DNA from: Xanthomarina arctica | GTDB taxonomy: Bacteria; Bacteroidota; Bacteroidia; Flavobacteriales; Flavobacteriaceae | Direction of reading: 5' to 3' | DNA length: 64,000 nt | Assembly (NCBI RefSeq): GCF_014638915.1 | Contig: NZ_BMFQ01000002.1 | Coordinates: 124,001-188,000, forward strand | Part shown: piece by piece, positions 27,563 to 36,651 of the stretch | Numbering within the stretch: the first letter of the stretch is position 1 | Layout: each line of letters begins with the position of its first letter | Notes under the pieces: generated by a model | Told to the model about the DNA's origin: nothing | What the model saw: the letters and a program-made list of their open reading frames with translations, nothing else | The model's database searches: none | Made by a program: the position numbers and the translations under genes

Positions 27563-28867
27563 ATGAACCATAAAACATTTATATTAGGCTTTTTAACTGT
27601 CGTGTTTACTTCTTTAACTATCAATGCACAGTTTCATTTTGAAACCTATGCCTTGCAAAATGTGAACATCATTGATGTAAATACTCAACAAATACTTTCT
27701 GATTATACCATAGTCATTCATAAAGATTTAATAAGTAATATTCTTCCTTCAAAAGATTATGTTTCTAATGATTCTATTCAATCCATAAATACAGTAAAAG
27801 GAAAATTTGTTGTTCCAGGATTAATAGATGCACATGTTCATTTCGCCACAGATCCAACGGCAGAGCGAAGAGATGAGGCTGAAAAAGTACTTCAAGAAAT
27901 GTTATTATCAGGTATTACCTCTGTGCGAGATATGGCGGGAGATACTAGAGCTTTATCAAGTCTGTCAAGAGATGCTTGGGTAGGCGATATTGATGCGCCA
28001 AATATTTATTATTCTTCCTTAATGGCAGGAACAACGTTTTTTGCAGATCCAAGAACTATAGCCTCAGCACAAGGAGGTAAAAGTGGCGAAATGCCTTATA
28101 TGAAAGCTATTGATGATAATTCAAACATAAGTTTAGAAGTAGCACAAGCAATAGGAACTGGAGCCCATGGCATTAAGTTATATGCTAATTTAACTCCAAA
28201 GCAAATCAATAAAATAGTTGAAGAAGCTAAAAAGCAACATATTCCTGTTTGGTCGCATGCGGCTCATAACCCAACAAAACCTTCAGAGATTATTCCAAGT
28301 GGTGTGATTTCAGTTTCTCATGCTAATTTATTGCTTTATGAGAATGTTATGGAGAATAAAGAATTGGTAAACTCTTGGAAAGCACATGAAGCAACTGAAA
28401 ATGACGCCTTGTATTGGGATGAAGAATTTAATGCATTAGATTTTTCAAATATATACAACCTCATGATTAAATACGATGTGGTTTTTGACCCAACACTTAC
28501 TGTGTTTGAAAGATATAATGAAAAACAAGAAACAAAATGGCTTTATCAGATTAGTAAAAGAATGATAAAGCAGGCGCATGAAGCTGGTGTTAAAGTTGCA
28601 GCAGGTAGTGATTCCGATCAAGCAACTTTTGTGCAATATGAAATGAAATTATTAGTAAATGAAAGCGATTTCAGTCCGATGGATGCCTTAGTGTCTGCAA
28701 CAAAATATGCGGCCATGGCTACTGGAATTTTAAAAGATGAAGGAACCATTGAAAAAGGAAAAAAAGCAAATTTACTTTTCCTTAATTCCAATCCAATTGA
28801 TAATGTGGATCATATTGATACCGTTTATTTGGTTATTAAAAATGGAAAACTATATAACTCAAACTAA
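27563..28867 (+). CDS. exported amidohydrolase-family protein (imidazolonepropionase/prolidase-like)
   Basis: A 434-residue metal-dependent hydrolase with an SPI signal ending TINA-Q. Metal-site features: HVH in GLIDAHVHF (about 93), Lys in HGIKLYA, His in WSHAAHN, His in VSHANLL and the Asp of AAGSDSD. The C-terminus (GTIEKGKKANLLFLN) is the usual amidohydrolase beta-sandwich closure. Export suggests it hydrolyses peptides or other amides in the periplasm. The gene follows the kinase by 31 bp in the same direction and is closed by a terminator, so it may be co-transcribed with the RsbQ-kinase pair; a functional link is not evident. Confidence 0.87.
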   Translation: MNHKTFILGFLTVVFTSLTINAQFHFETYALQNVNIIDVNTQQILSDYTIVIHKDLISNILPSKDYVSNDSIQSINTVKGKFVVPGLIDAHVHFATDPTAERRDEAEKVLQEMLLSGITSVRDMAGDTRALSSLSRDAWVGDIDAPNIYYSSLMAGTTFFADPRTIASAQGGKSGEMPYMKAIDDNSNISLEVAQAIGTGAHGIKLYANLTPKQINKIVEEAKKQHIPVWSHAAHNPTKPSEIIPSGVISVSHANLLLYENVMENKELVNSWKAHEATENDALYWDEEFNALDFSNIYNLMIKYDVVFDPTLTVFERYNEKQETKWLYQISKRMIKQAHEAGVKVAAGSDSDQATFVQYEMKLLVNESDFSPMDALVSATKYAAMATGILKDEGTIEKGKKANLLFLNSNPIDNVDHIDTVYLVIKNGKLYNSN

Positions 28868-28896
28868 AGTTCTGTTTAACTAACTGAACTTTTTTT
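28866..28896 (+). terminator. intrinsic terminator after the amidohydrolase gene
   Basis: Stem AAAGTTC-T-GTT / AAC-T-GAACTTT with one T-T mismatch and loop TAACT, followed by a run of T. Confidence 0.75.
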
Positions 28897-28936
28897 AATT
28901 ATAATATGAGTCAAGACTAAAGAATTATAGCTGTAA

Positions 28937-30118
28937 ATGAATAAACTTTTAACTTACATATTAATTTTTCTTCCATCCTTCATCTTTTCTCAAAAAGTAA
29001 ATGATTCCTTGACCAAAGAATTGACGGAATTATCTCTTAAAAATTCAATTATTGGATTTTCTGTAGCCATTGTTAATCAAGACCGTATTTTATATGCAAA
29101 AGGGTTTGGTTATTCTAACAAAGAAAAAAAGCAACCTTATACAAAAAATACGGTGCAACCCATTGCTTCCATTTCTAAAACACTGGTAGGTGTTGCGTTA
29201 ATGAAAGCTCAAGAATTGGGAAAGCTAAATTTAGATGATGATATCAACGATTATTTACCATTTAAAATTATCAATCCTTATTTTCCACAAAGCAAAATAA
29301 CCATTCGTAACCTTGCAACACATTCTTCTGGGTTGAAAGATTCGCGCAATTATTCTAAAACAATGCTTGTTAAAGAATATTCTAATCTGTCCAAAGAAAC
29401 AAGAAGATACCTATCAAATAATTGGTGTAGAAAATGTGAAGAAAACACAAAGTTGTCGATGGATGATTTTATCAAAAACATTTATAATACGCAGGGAGAA
29501 TGGTATAAGCAAACACATTTTTTAGAAGAACCTACAGGCACTTATTATCATTATTGCAATAATAATGCAACTATTGCCGCAATTATAATCGAACAAGCTA
29601 CTGGAGAAAGCTATTCTGATTTTGTAGAAAAACAGATTACCAAACCTTTAAATATGACAAACTCAAATTGGGTTTTTCAAGGGCCAATTTCTGATGATGT
29701 GGCTATGCTTTATGCTAAAAAGGTTCCCTTGCCAGAAATGGAAGATATCACCTATCCAGATGGTAGTTTTGTAACCAATGTTGTCGATTTTGGAAATTAC
29801 ATGTCAACAATGATTAGTGGCTATTCTGGAGAAGACAATATTTTAAATGCAGAGAGTTACAAGGAAATGATGACCCAACAAATAAACACAGAATTTGAGT
29901 CCGGAATTTTTTGGGAAGTAACCACTAAATGGATTGGACATAGTGGCGGACACGCCGGAACTTCAACTTATGCTTATTTTGACAAAGAAAATTTAGTAGG
30001 TTTTATTCTCTTTGGGAATACTACTGATACTAAAAGTATTGATGATGAAGACCTAGAAATTGTTAGAGTGCTGCAAAGATATGCAACTAAGGAAACTCAG
30101 TTTTTGTCAAATAATTGA
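28937..30118 (+). CDS. exported serine hydrolase, class C beta-lactamase-like
   Basis: A 393-residue penicillin-binding-protein-like serine hydrolase with a signal peptide ending PSFIFSQ. The active-site set is visible: SxxK as SISK (about 72-75, in QPIASISKTLVG), the YxN equivalent in YHYCNNN and HSGGHAG in place of KTG near the C-terminus. A Cys pair in NWCRKCEEN is unusual and could form a disulfide or bind a metal. Substrates of this family range from peptidoglycan to D-amino peptides and esters. It has its own ATG after a terminator, and no resistance gene is near, so a true beta-lactamase is unlikely. Confidence 0.87.
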   Translation: MNKLLTYILIFLPSFIFSQKVNDSLTKELTELSLKNSIIGFSVAIVNQDRILYAKGFGYSNKEKKQPYTKNTVQPIASISKTLVGVALMKAQELGKLNLDDDINDYLPFKIINPYFPQSKITIRNLATHSSGLKDSRNYSKTMLVKEYSNLSKETRRYLSNNWCRKCEENTKLSMDDFIKNIYNTQGEWYKQTHFLEEPTGTYYHYCNNNATIAAIIIEQATGESYSDFVEKQITKPLNMTNSNWVFQGPISDDVAMLYAKKVPLPEMEDITYPDGSFVTNVVDFGNYMSTMISGYSGEDNILNAESYKEMMTQQINTEFESGIFWEVTTKWIGHSGGHAGTSTYAYFDKENLVGFILFGNTTDTKSIDDEDLEIVRVLQRYATKETQFLSNN

Positions 30119-30195
30119 ATTATGAAAATAGATGTATATGCCAAATTTATTTGTTTTAAAAAACTTAAGTATATCAAATGAAGAATAAAAGCTGT

Positions 30196-30873
30196 TTAAA
30201 ATAGTTGATACATCGTCGTTACTATTAACCCTTTGTTTTCTTCCAAAACAACAGATACTAATTCTTTTTCTTCCTTTACTTTAAAATTAAAAGGAGCTGC
30301 TAAAATATTTAAACCACTTTGTTTTTTTAATCTAATTCCTTGTCCTGAAATAATATCCTGATTGGGAGTGAAATTTCCTTCAGGCAAATGCTCTGTTAAA
30401 ATAATATATTTAAAAGGAGTTAATTTAGTTAGAACACTTTGTACTTCGGCATTGGATAGATGTTGTAGCACTTGTCTTAATAAAACACAATCTCCAGAAG
30501 GGAAATGGTCTACAGCAATATCTAAACAGTGGAATTCTAAATTTTCTTTTTTAAATGTCTCTCTATTATAATTAATAAGGTCGGTTACAATATCAACAGC
30601 CACATACTTTTTTGTATGCTTCACCAATTGTTTTCCTATATTAAAATCGCCACAACCTAAATCGCAAACCACTAAAGGACTGTCGAAAGATGTTAAAAAG
30701 CTAGTTAAAGCGTCTATATACGGATATACTAAATCTGGATGATGAGATCCAGCTCCTGAATAAAAATCAGCATCGTTGCTACCCCAAAGTTTCATTTCGT
30801 AAACCTGTTCCATAGCCTTCTTAGTTGGCCATGGCTTCTTTAAATTTTTATTACCCTTTTCTATCTTTTTCAT
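30196..30873 (-). CDS. class I SAM-dependent methyltransferase
   Basis: Rossmann methyltransferase of about 225 residues with motif I VVCDLGCGDFNIGKQL, an acidic strand-2 end in VAVDIV and a VLLRQVLQHLS segment where the catalytic loop lies. The open frame reaches back to 30900, but the Met at 30873 (MKKIEKGNKNLKKPWPT) gives the form I expect from relatives, so that start is chosen. It is solitary on the minus strand. The acceptor is unknown; the fold resembles generic Methyltransf_11/25 members. Confidence 0.82.
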   Translation of the reverse strand: MKKIEKGNKNLKKPWPTKKAMEQVYEMKLWGSNDADFYSGAGSHHPDLVYPYIDALTSFLTSFDSPLVVCDLGCGDFNIGKQLVKHTKKYVAVDIVTDLINYNRETFKKENLEFHCLDIAVDHFPSGDCVLLRQVLQHLSNAEVQSVLTKLTPFKYIILTEHLPEGNFTPNQDIISGQGIRLKKQSGLNILAAPFNFKVKEEKELVSVVLEENKGLIVTTMYQLF

Positions 30874-31144
30874 AAACATGCCATGAACCATACAGACCAT
30901 ATAAGCCTTAAAATATATTCAAAATCCTCTATTAAAACAAACGTACAAATTATAGGGTTTAGTCCATTGCATAATATGGATAACTCTTAAATAAAAACAA
31001 ATTACAGCGGGTAAGTCTATTTTTAGGTAGCTAATTGAAGGTATCATGTTTTATGAAAAAATGGGTTTCAATACAAACAGATTTATTATAATTGTATTTA
31101 AATAATAAATTGCCACTTAGGTGGGAAAGACTAAAGTTATAAAG

Positions 31145-31666
31145 ATGCAAATACTAGGAATAAGTTCAAGAATCAATCATCCAGAATTTGGAAAAGGGGT
31201 AGTGACTAATGTCACCTCAAAACATTATTGGGTAACTTTTATAGACAGTGGATTAGAAACTATAGAAATAGATTCTCAATTTGAAATCATTGAAGCTGCG
31301 GAAAATGATGTGGATGCAGTAAGTTTTGCAGACGTGGAAAGTAGTTTGGTTCAAATATTAAAACGTTGGAGCGATGTTACGGAAGTCGTTCATATTGCTG
31401 ATAAATGGAAAGGCGGGAAACTAATTTTAGCCCCGGGAGACAGTAACTTAAAGTCAACCGAAATACCAATAGATACTTTCTTTCATAAAATAACCATGGT
31501 TCGTGATAGACTGCGTGTTATGGAACAAAAAATAAATTCTAGTAACTTAAGTGAACAAGAAAAAATAGACTTGCAGCAATATCTTACCAGAAGTTATGGA
31601 AGTTTAACCACATTTAATGTGTTGTTTAAACTGAAAGAGCAACAGTTTGTTGGGCAGAGAAGTTAA
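31145..31666 (+). CDS. conserved protein with UvrD/PcrA-tail-like N-terminal domain
   Basis: A 173-residue cytosolic protein. Its first 50 residues (INHPEFGKGVVTNV, then FIDSGLETIEID..FEII) resemble the Tudor-like C-terminal tail of the helicase at the start of this window (HLRFGKGEV..FVNGGVKK..LEII). The remainder is helical, with SLVQILKRWSD and an ADKWKGGKLILAPGD segment; I recall this as a conserved unnamed flavobacterial family. The frame also allows a GTG at 31121, but the ATG at 31145 begins directly before the conserved domain and is preferred. Such Tudor-like tails contact RNA polymerase in PcrA, so a transcription- or DNA-linked role is possible. Confidence 0.75.
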   Translation: MQILGISSRINHPEFGKGVVTNVTSKHYWVTFIDSGLETIEIDSQFEIIEAAENDVDAVSFADVESSLVQILKRWSDVTEVVHIADKWKGGKLILAPGDSNLKSTEIPIDTFFHKITMVRDRLRVMEQKINSSNLSEQEKIDLQQYLTRSYGSLTTFNVLFKLKEQQFVGQRS

Positions 31667-31678
31667 GTAAACAGTCTT

Positions 31679-31757
31679 AGTCTCAGTTTACAGTCGGTCA
31701 TTTTGTGAGTAGAACACTGAACACTGAACACTGAACACTGAGATTGAGACTGAGACT
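31679..31757. repeat. tandem 7-bp repeat flanked by inverted arms
   Basis: Four perfect GAACACT units (31712-31739) lie between inverted 9-bp arms AGTCTCAGT (31679-31687) and ACTGAGACT (31749-31757). It fills the gap between two convergent genes and could fold into a large hairpin. Confidence 0.85.
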
Positions 31758-31763
31758 GAAAAC

Positions 31764-32486
31764 TCATTCCGTACCTTTAATATTATCCATCTCTAAACCA
31801 AAGAGAAGCATTTTATGAAATGTTGGCAGTTGTGCCCCGCTTTCGGTTTTTGTCCAATTGGACCAGGAAGCTTCAAGGCCACCAATGGGTAAAATATCGA
31901 CCCACATTCTGAAACTTTTAGGTTTACCATTTTCTTTAAGCAACCATAAATAGGAATCGCCAGGAGTGGAACCACCAGAAGTATAAGTTATTAAAAGCGC
32001 TTGTTCGCCATCTTTGGTAGTAACTAAACGTCTTTCCGTGTCTTTGTCGAAAACTTTATAAGGAGCAACTAGCCAAAAAGAATCGTTATTGAAATAAATT
32101 GTTGCTTGATCTATAAGTTCTTGAGCTTGTTGATCATGCACTCTAAAACTGTGAATAAATGCTTTACTTTCGGAAGGATTGTTTAGTTGTAGTTCTACTT
32201 TATAATCTTTCCAGAATACTGTACAGATGTTTTTATCCTTTTGCCATTCGTAATGATGTCTTTTTTTAAAAGTCCATTCCAGGTAGTTCGTGTTTTTATA
32301 AGCCTCATAATCTAGAGATTCTAGCATTTTAGTTGCAAGTGCATCCGCTTGTTCTCCTTGAATCCCTGTTGGAAGATCTTCATTGTATTTAAAATAAACA
32401 AACCCAAAGAATACTAAAGTAGGAAGTGTTAGGAACACAATAACGCCTAAAACTATTTTAAGAATGCGTTTCGTTTTTTTTGCCAT
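31764..32486 (-). CDS. membrane-anchored conserved hypothetical protein
   Basis: A 240-residue protein with a basic start (AKKTKRILK), one N-terminal transmembrane segment (VLGVIVFLTLPTLVFFGFVYF) and a periplasmic domain rich in Trp (YLEWTFKKRHHYEW, SFWLVAPYKVFDKDTERR, ASWSNWTKTESG). No lipobox or enzyme motif is seen. It belongs to an unnamed flavobacterial family as far as I can tell. It converges on the gene at 31145 across a tandem repeat. Confidence 0.72.
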   Translation of the reverse strand: MAKKTKRILKIVLGVIVFLTLPTLVFFGFVYFKYNEDLPTGIQGEQADALATKMLESLDYEAYKNTNYLEWTFKKRHHYEWQKDKNICTVFWKDYKVELQLNNPSESKAFIHSFRVHDQQAQELIDQATIYFNNDSFWLVAPYKVFDKDTERRLVTTKDGEQALLITYTSGGSTPGDSYLWLLKENGKPKSFRMWVDILPIGGLEASWSNWTKTESGAQLPTFHKMLLFGLEMDNIKGTE

Positions 32487-32591
32487 ATTTCTGGGGTGTT
32501 GGTTTAGCTAATTAGTAAATATATTAAGTCTAAAGTTATCATGCAATAGATATTCTTAGATACCTTTTTACTTTTTAGACATACCTTGGTT

Positions 32592-33200
32592 TTACAAATT
32601 ATTTTGATATTGTAACGAAATTGTTTTTAGCTTTTCTTTTGAAAAAATAATGAGTTCTTCAAAAAACAAGGTGAATTCATTTTCAAATTCACTGTAAAAT
32701 TCTACAAGTTCTTTGGTGGCTTTGTTCATTCCAGACACATATTTTGTGCGTCGATTCATTCCTTCTAATACAAGTTGAATACCATCAATAGAGGCATAAC
32801 TAAGGAGCCAATTGTCAGCTATCATAAAAGGCATCATCTTTTGAGTTCTTAATGGCAGGACTTCAAAATGGGTTTCGAGGTTTGCATAGAAATTTTCTAT
32901 ATACTCCTCCAAAGGAACTTCAGAATATTTTGCCCAATTTTTAGCTAGAAAATGATCGTATAAAATATCGACAATCACGCCACTATAATGACTGTAATTT
33001 TTGTGAAGCCTTTTCGTGCTTTGTCTTACTATGGGGTGAGCATCTGTAAACGTATCTATTTCGCGATGGAGAAGAATACCAATTTGTACCTGATTAGGAT
33101 ATTTGTGGTATTTATTACCTCGAATGCCATCAGCCATAAAATTCCCTATGGTTATAAGTTCGTTATTTCCGGAAAGATAAATGTGTGCAAGAAAATTCAT
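32592..33200 (-). CDS. acpH: acyl carrier protein phosphodiesterase (AcpH, DUF479)
   Basis: Hydrolase that removes 4'-phosphopantetheine from holo-ACP. The 202-residue all-helical HD-like family is recognised from MNFLAHIYLS, the metal-binding GNFMADGIRG, LLHREIDTFTDAHP (HxxID..TD) and VIVDILYDHFLAKNW. All expected His and Asp residues are in place. It diverges from glmM; the 87-bp gap holds the glmM promoter. Functional naming rests on the E. coli homologue, and physiological need for it is unclear even there. Confidence 0.88.
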   Translation of the reverse strand: MNFLAHIYLSGNNELITIGNFMADGIRGNKYHKYPNQVQIGILLHREIDTFTDAHPIVRQSTKRLHKNYSHYSGVIVDILYDHFLAKNWAKYSEVPLEEYIENFYANLETHFEVLPLRTQKMMPFMIADNWLLSYASIDGIQLVLEGMNRRTKYVSGMNKATKELVEFYSEFENEFTLFFEELIIFSKEKLKTISLQYQNNL

Positions 33201-33236
33201 TCTGTGAATTTACACATTACTGACTAAAATTTGCCA

Positions 33237-33266
33237 TTTGATTTACATTTTGTAATTGTATCTTTG
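33237..33266 (+). promoter_or_regulatory. Bacteroidota-type promoter of glmM
   Basis: TTTG (33237-33240), an 18-nt spacer and TATCTTTG (33259-33266), with the glmM ATG 21 bp further on. Confidence 0.65.
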
Positions 33267-33287
33267 TTGAAATAAAACAAACTATTT

Positions 33288-34673
33288 ATGACATTAATAA
33301 AATCTATATCAGGAATTCGTGGAACCATTGGAGGTGAAGTAGGAGAAAATTTAACACCTATTGACGCTGTTAAGTTTGCTTCGGCTTATGGTATTTGGTT
33401 AAAACAACAACGCAACAAAGAACATTACAGAGTTGTGGTTGGTCGTGATGCCAGGATTTCAGGAGAAATGATACAGAATTTGGTAATGAATACGCTTGTT
33501 GGTTTGGGAATTCATGTTATTGATTTAGGTTTGTCTACCACACCAACGGTTGAAATTGCTGTACCTATGGAACATGCAGATGGTGGGATTATTTTAACGG
33601 CAAGCCATAATCCGAAACAATGGAATGCTTTAAAGTTACTAAATGAAAAAGGAGAGTTTCTAAATGGAGAAGAAGGGGCAAAGATTTTAGAGATTGCTGA
33701 AAGTGATAGCATGTCTTTTTCTGATGTGGATAGCTTAGGGAAAATAACTAAAAACCAAGCTTATATTGATTTACATATAGATGAAGTATTAAAATTAAAA
33801 CTAGTAAATAAAAAAGCCATAGAAGCAGCAGATTTTAAGGTGGTTGTCGATGGTGTGAATTCTACAGGAGGTATTGCCATTCCATTATTGTTAGAACGTT
33901 TGGGAGTACATACCGTTAAATTGTATTGTGAACCTAATGGCCATTTTCCGCATAATCCAGAACCTTTAAAAGAGCATTTAACAGATTTATCTGAAGCCGT
34001 TGTAAAAGAAAGAGCAGATTTTGGGATTGTAGTGGATCCAGATGTAGATAGATTGGCTTTTATGGACGAAAAAGGGGAGATGTTTGGTGAAGAATATACC
34101 TTAGTGGCTTGTGCGGATTATGTATTAAGTAAAACGCCAGGAAATACGGTAAGCAATATGAGTTCTACAAGAGCTCTTAGAGATGTTACCGAAAAACATG
34201 GAGGAAACTATGAAGCCAGTGCTGTTGGCGAAGTAAACGTCGTTGAGCTTATGAAAAAGAATAACGCTGTTATTGGAGGCGAAGGGAATGGAGGTATTAT
34301 CTATCCAGAATCTCATTATGGACGTGATGCTTTGGTTGGTGTGGCTTTGTTTTTGAGTTTGTTGGCTGAAAAACGTATGAAAGTAAGTGAACTAAGAGCT
34401 AGTTATCCGAGTTATTTTATGAGTAAAAAGAAGATAGAGCTAACACCCGAATTGGATGTGGATGCGATTCTTAAAAAAATGGAAGCTAAATATGCCCATG
34501 AAACCTTAACGACTGTTGATGGAGTTAAAATAGATTTCGCTACTAGTTGGGTACATCTACGTAAAAGTAACACAGAGCCTATTATTAGAGTATATACAGA
34601 GGCTCCTTCTCAACAAGAGGCAGATGCATTAGCAAAAAAGATTATTTCGGAAATAAATAGTATTTCAAAATAA
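33288..34673 (+). CDS. glmM: phosphoglucosamine mutase (alpha-D-phosphohexomutase family)
   Basis: Interconverts glucosamine-6-phosphate and glucosamine-1-phosphate for UDP-GlcNAc, and so for peptidoglycan and lipid A. The 461-residue protein has the phosphoserine loop TASHNP (about 104-109), the metal loop DPDVDR (about 250-255), where many homologues have DGDxDR, the sugar loop GEGNGG and the phosphate loop RKSNTEPIIRVY. The start is fixed by TLIKSISGIRGTIGG. A paralogous phosphomanno- or phosphoglucomutase role cannot be excluded from motifs alone, though this branch is usually GlmM in Flavobacteria. Its stop overlaps the next small gene by one base. Confidence 0.88.
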   Translation: MTLIKSISGIRGTIGGEVGENLTPIDAVKFASAYGIWLKQQRNKEHYRVVVGRDARISGEMIQNLVMNTLVGLGIHVIDLGLSTTPTVEIAVPMEHADGGIILTASHNPKQWNALKLLNEKGEFLNGEEGAKILEIAESDSMSFSDVDSLGKITKNQAYIDLHIDEVLKLKLVNKKAIEAADFKVVVDGVNSTGGIAIPLLLERLGVHTVKLYCEPNGHFPHNPEPLKEHLTDLSEAVVKERADFGIVVDPDVDRLAFMDEKGEMFGEEYTLVACADYVLSKTPGNTVSNMSSTRALRDVTEKHGGNYEASAVGEVNVVELMKKNNAVIGGEGNGGIIYPESHYGRDALVGVALFLSLLAEKRMKVSELRASYPSYFMSKKKIELTPELDVDAILKKMEAKYAHETLTTVDGVKIDFATSWVHLRKSNTEPIIRVYTEAPSQQEADALAKKIISEINSISK

Positions 34674-34858
34674 TGTATCCTTACCATAATAAAATTAAAC
34701 AACGAATTAGTAATAAGGAATTAGTAAGTTATGAATATGTAGAAAAGTATAAAAAAATGGAACCTTGTTTGCTTTTATATTTTAATACAGAACCAAAAAT
34801 AAGGCCGATTAGAGAACATCGTTTTGAAGAATACGAAGCTTTTTTTAAGAATCTGTAG
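34673..34858 (+). CDS. 61-residue conserved hypothetical protein
   Basis: Short frame beginning MYPYHNKIKQRISNKEL and containing the pattern PCLLLYFNTEPKIRPIREHRFEEYE. I recognise it as a small protein family frequent in Flavobacteria but of unknown function. Its ATG overlaps the glmM stop by one base (TAATG), a strong sign of translational coupling. No signal or membrane segment. Confidence 0.75.
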   Translation: MYPYHNKIKQRISNKELVSYEYVEKYKKMEPCLLLYFNTEPKIRPIREHRFEEYEAFFKNL

Positions 34859-34906
34859 TTTTATTTAAATATGTTACATTACAACGGAATCTTGAGTTGT
34901 TTCATG

Positions 34907-34975
34907 AAATTTAACGAAGCTTCACTTAACAAAATAGAGAGTTGCCTTTAAAATTTAACGACAATCAACTTAACA
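34907..34975 (+). repeat. imperfect 25-bp direct repeat
   Basis: Two copies (34907-34931 and 34951-34975) begin AAATTTAACGA and end ACTTAACA with divergent middles. They lie in the 137-bp gap before the convergent acyltransferase gene. Confidence 0.55.
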
Positions 34976-34995
34976 GCAAACAACTTAAAAACATA

Positions 34996-35886
34996 CTATG
35001 TATAGTTCTCAGGAACTTTGTCTCTGTGTTTCCAACGTTTATGTGTCCATAGGTAATACTCAGGAGCTTCGTAGATTTGTTCTTCCACCAATTTTAGAAA
35101 TTGATCTGTAATTTCATAGTCTGGATAATCCATCGGATTATAAGCAAGGGTTTTGAAGGTGGTTTCATAAAAACCACGCTTTAACTTTTTAACGCCAAAA
35201 AATACGACAGACATATCTGTTTTTTTAGCTATCATTTCGGCACCTGTATGTACTGGGACAGTTATTCCCATAAACTTAGTCCAATGAAAAGCTTTGTCGT
35301 GCTTTGGAGATTGGTCTGACGCAAAACCACAAACGCTAACTTCACCTTTTTCTTTAGCATCCATTAGAACAGAAATAGTCTCTTTGGTTGTAATTAGATG
35401 GCTGTTGTATTTCGCACGAATACGTTTTACTAATCGGTCAAAATATTTATTGGCAAGACGCTTATAAATAGCATAACCTTTGACATTCATATAAGTTTGA
35501 AGAATAAAAATCCATTCCCAACTTCCGTAATGTGCACACATTAGCGCGATACTTCTATTTTCTTTTTCAAGTTGTTGAATTAATTCAATATTAGAAAAGG
35601 TAAAGTGTTTCTTCATTTCAGCTTCCGAAATAGTCATCGATTTAATAGATTCCACAACCATATCACATAAATGATGGTAGAATTTTTTAGTGATGGTTTT
35701 AATTTCTTTTTCAGATTTATCAGGAAATACCAGATGTAAATTCTCATTGACAGTTTTCCTTCTATAGCCTATAATATGGTAGATTAGCACATAAATCCCA
35801 TCAGAAAAAAGATATAGTAATTTAAAAGGTAAGATGGAAATTAACCATAAAATCGGATAAATTAAAATGTAAGCAAGAAATTGCAT
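34996..35886 (-). CDS. lysophospholipid/lipid A acyltransferase (LpxL/HtrB-like)
   Basis: Inner-membrane acyltransferase of the LPLAT family, probably adding a secondary acyl chain to lipid A or making an aminolipid. The 296-residue protein starts with a membrane helix (FLAYILIYPILWLISILPF) and carries the catalytic HX4E as H119-YGSW-E124, then GFASDQSPKH and a C-terminal WTHKRWK. These are the usual LpxL-family landmarks. It diverges from the rhomboid gene. Confidence 0.88.
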   Translation of the reverse strand: MQFLAYILIYPILWLISILPFKLLYLFSDGIYVLIYHIIGYRRKTVNENLHLVFPDKSEKEIKTITKKFYHHLCDMVVESIKSMTISEAEMKKHFTFSNIELIQQLEKENRSIALMCAHYGSWEWIFILQTYMNVKGYAIYKRLANKYFDRLVKRIRAKYNSHLITTKETISVLMDAKEKGEVSVCGFASDQSPKHDKAFHWTKFMGITVPVHTGAEMIAKKTDMSVVFFGVKKLKRGFYETTFKTLAYNPMDYPDYEITDQFLKLVEEQIYEAPEYYLWTHKRWKHRDKVPENYT

Positions 35887-35948
35887 GAAATAATTTTAGA
35901 TTTGCAAAAACAAATATAGTTATAATTAAAAAATAACGATTAGAATAT

Positions 35949-36599
35949 ATGGGCAATTTAAGTATAGTGTTATTAGTGATTATAGCGGCAAATGCAATTA
36001 TCTCTTTTAAAGGGTTTAGCGATTTTGCGTTTTTCGAGAAATATAAGTTTAGTGTTGGAGGTATTCTTAGAGGAGAAAAGTTTAGAATGTTTAGTTCTGG
36101 GTTTCTACATGTAGATATGGGGCATTTGTTTTTTAACATGTTTACCTTATATATTTTTGCAGATATTGTAGTGTCTTACCTAGGGAACTTACATTTTTTA
36201 ATTGTTTACATAGGAAGTCTTTTGTTAGGAAGTTTATTATCTTTTTATTTTCATAAAAATGAATATCATTATAGTGCGGTAGGAGCTAGTGGGGCTGTTA
36301 TGGGAATTGTGTATTCAGCTATTCTTTTACAGCCAAATATGAGTTTGTATTTGTTTTTTATACCTATCCCAATTCCTGCATATATTTTTGGAATTGGTTA
36401 CCTATTGTATTCTATGTATGGCATGAAAAAACAATTAGGAAACATTGGTCACGATGCCCATTTTGGTGGAGCCATTGGAGGTTATGTTATTACCTTAATG
36501 TTAGCCTCTTGGTTATTTAAAGAGCATTTATTAATGATAGTTTTATTAGCTATTCCAATTGTGTTATTATTTGTTTTGAAAAAACTTGGTAAGATATAA
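35949..36599 (+). CDS. rhomboid-family intramembrane serine protease
   Basis: A 216-residue six-helix membrane protein. The catalytic serine is Ser114 in VGASGAVMG, and the catalytic histidine is His171 in GHDAHFGGAIGGY; the loop-1 GHLFFNM segment is also present. The dyad is intact, so it should cleave transmembrane substrates. The substrates are unknown. It is followed by a strong bidirectional terminator. Confidence 0.92.
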   Translation: MGNLSIVLLVIIAANAIISFKGFSDFAFFEKYKFSVGGILRGEKFRMFSSGFLHVDMGHLFFNMFTLYIFADIVVSYLGNLHFLIVYIGSLLLGSLLSFYFHKNEYHYSAVGASGAVMGIVYSAILLQPNMSLYLFFIPIPIPAYIFGIGYLLYSMYGMKKQLGNIGHDAHFGGAIGGYVITLMLASWLFKEHLLMIVLLAIPIVLLFVLKKLGKI

Positions 36600-36603
36600 A
36601 ACA

Positions 36604-36636
36604 AAAAAGCCTTTCAAATTTGAAAGGCTTTTTTTA
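36604..36636. terminator. bidirectional intrinsic terminator
   Basis: AAAAAAGCCTTTCAAA pairs with TTTGAAAGGCTTTTTT almost without a loop. It serves the convergent rhomboid and TlpA-like genes. Confidence 0.92.
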
Positions 36637-36651
36637 TAAAATCTTTTTTAA

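Noticed and set aside
28937-30118. Beta-lactamase resistance gene
   Set aside because: Class C fold motifs are shared with many esterases and peptidases; HSGGHAG replaces KTG and no resistance context exists.
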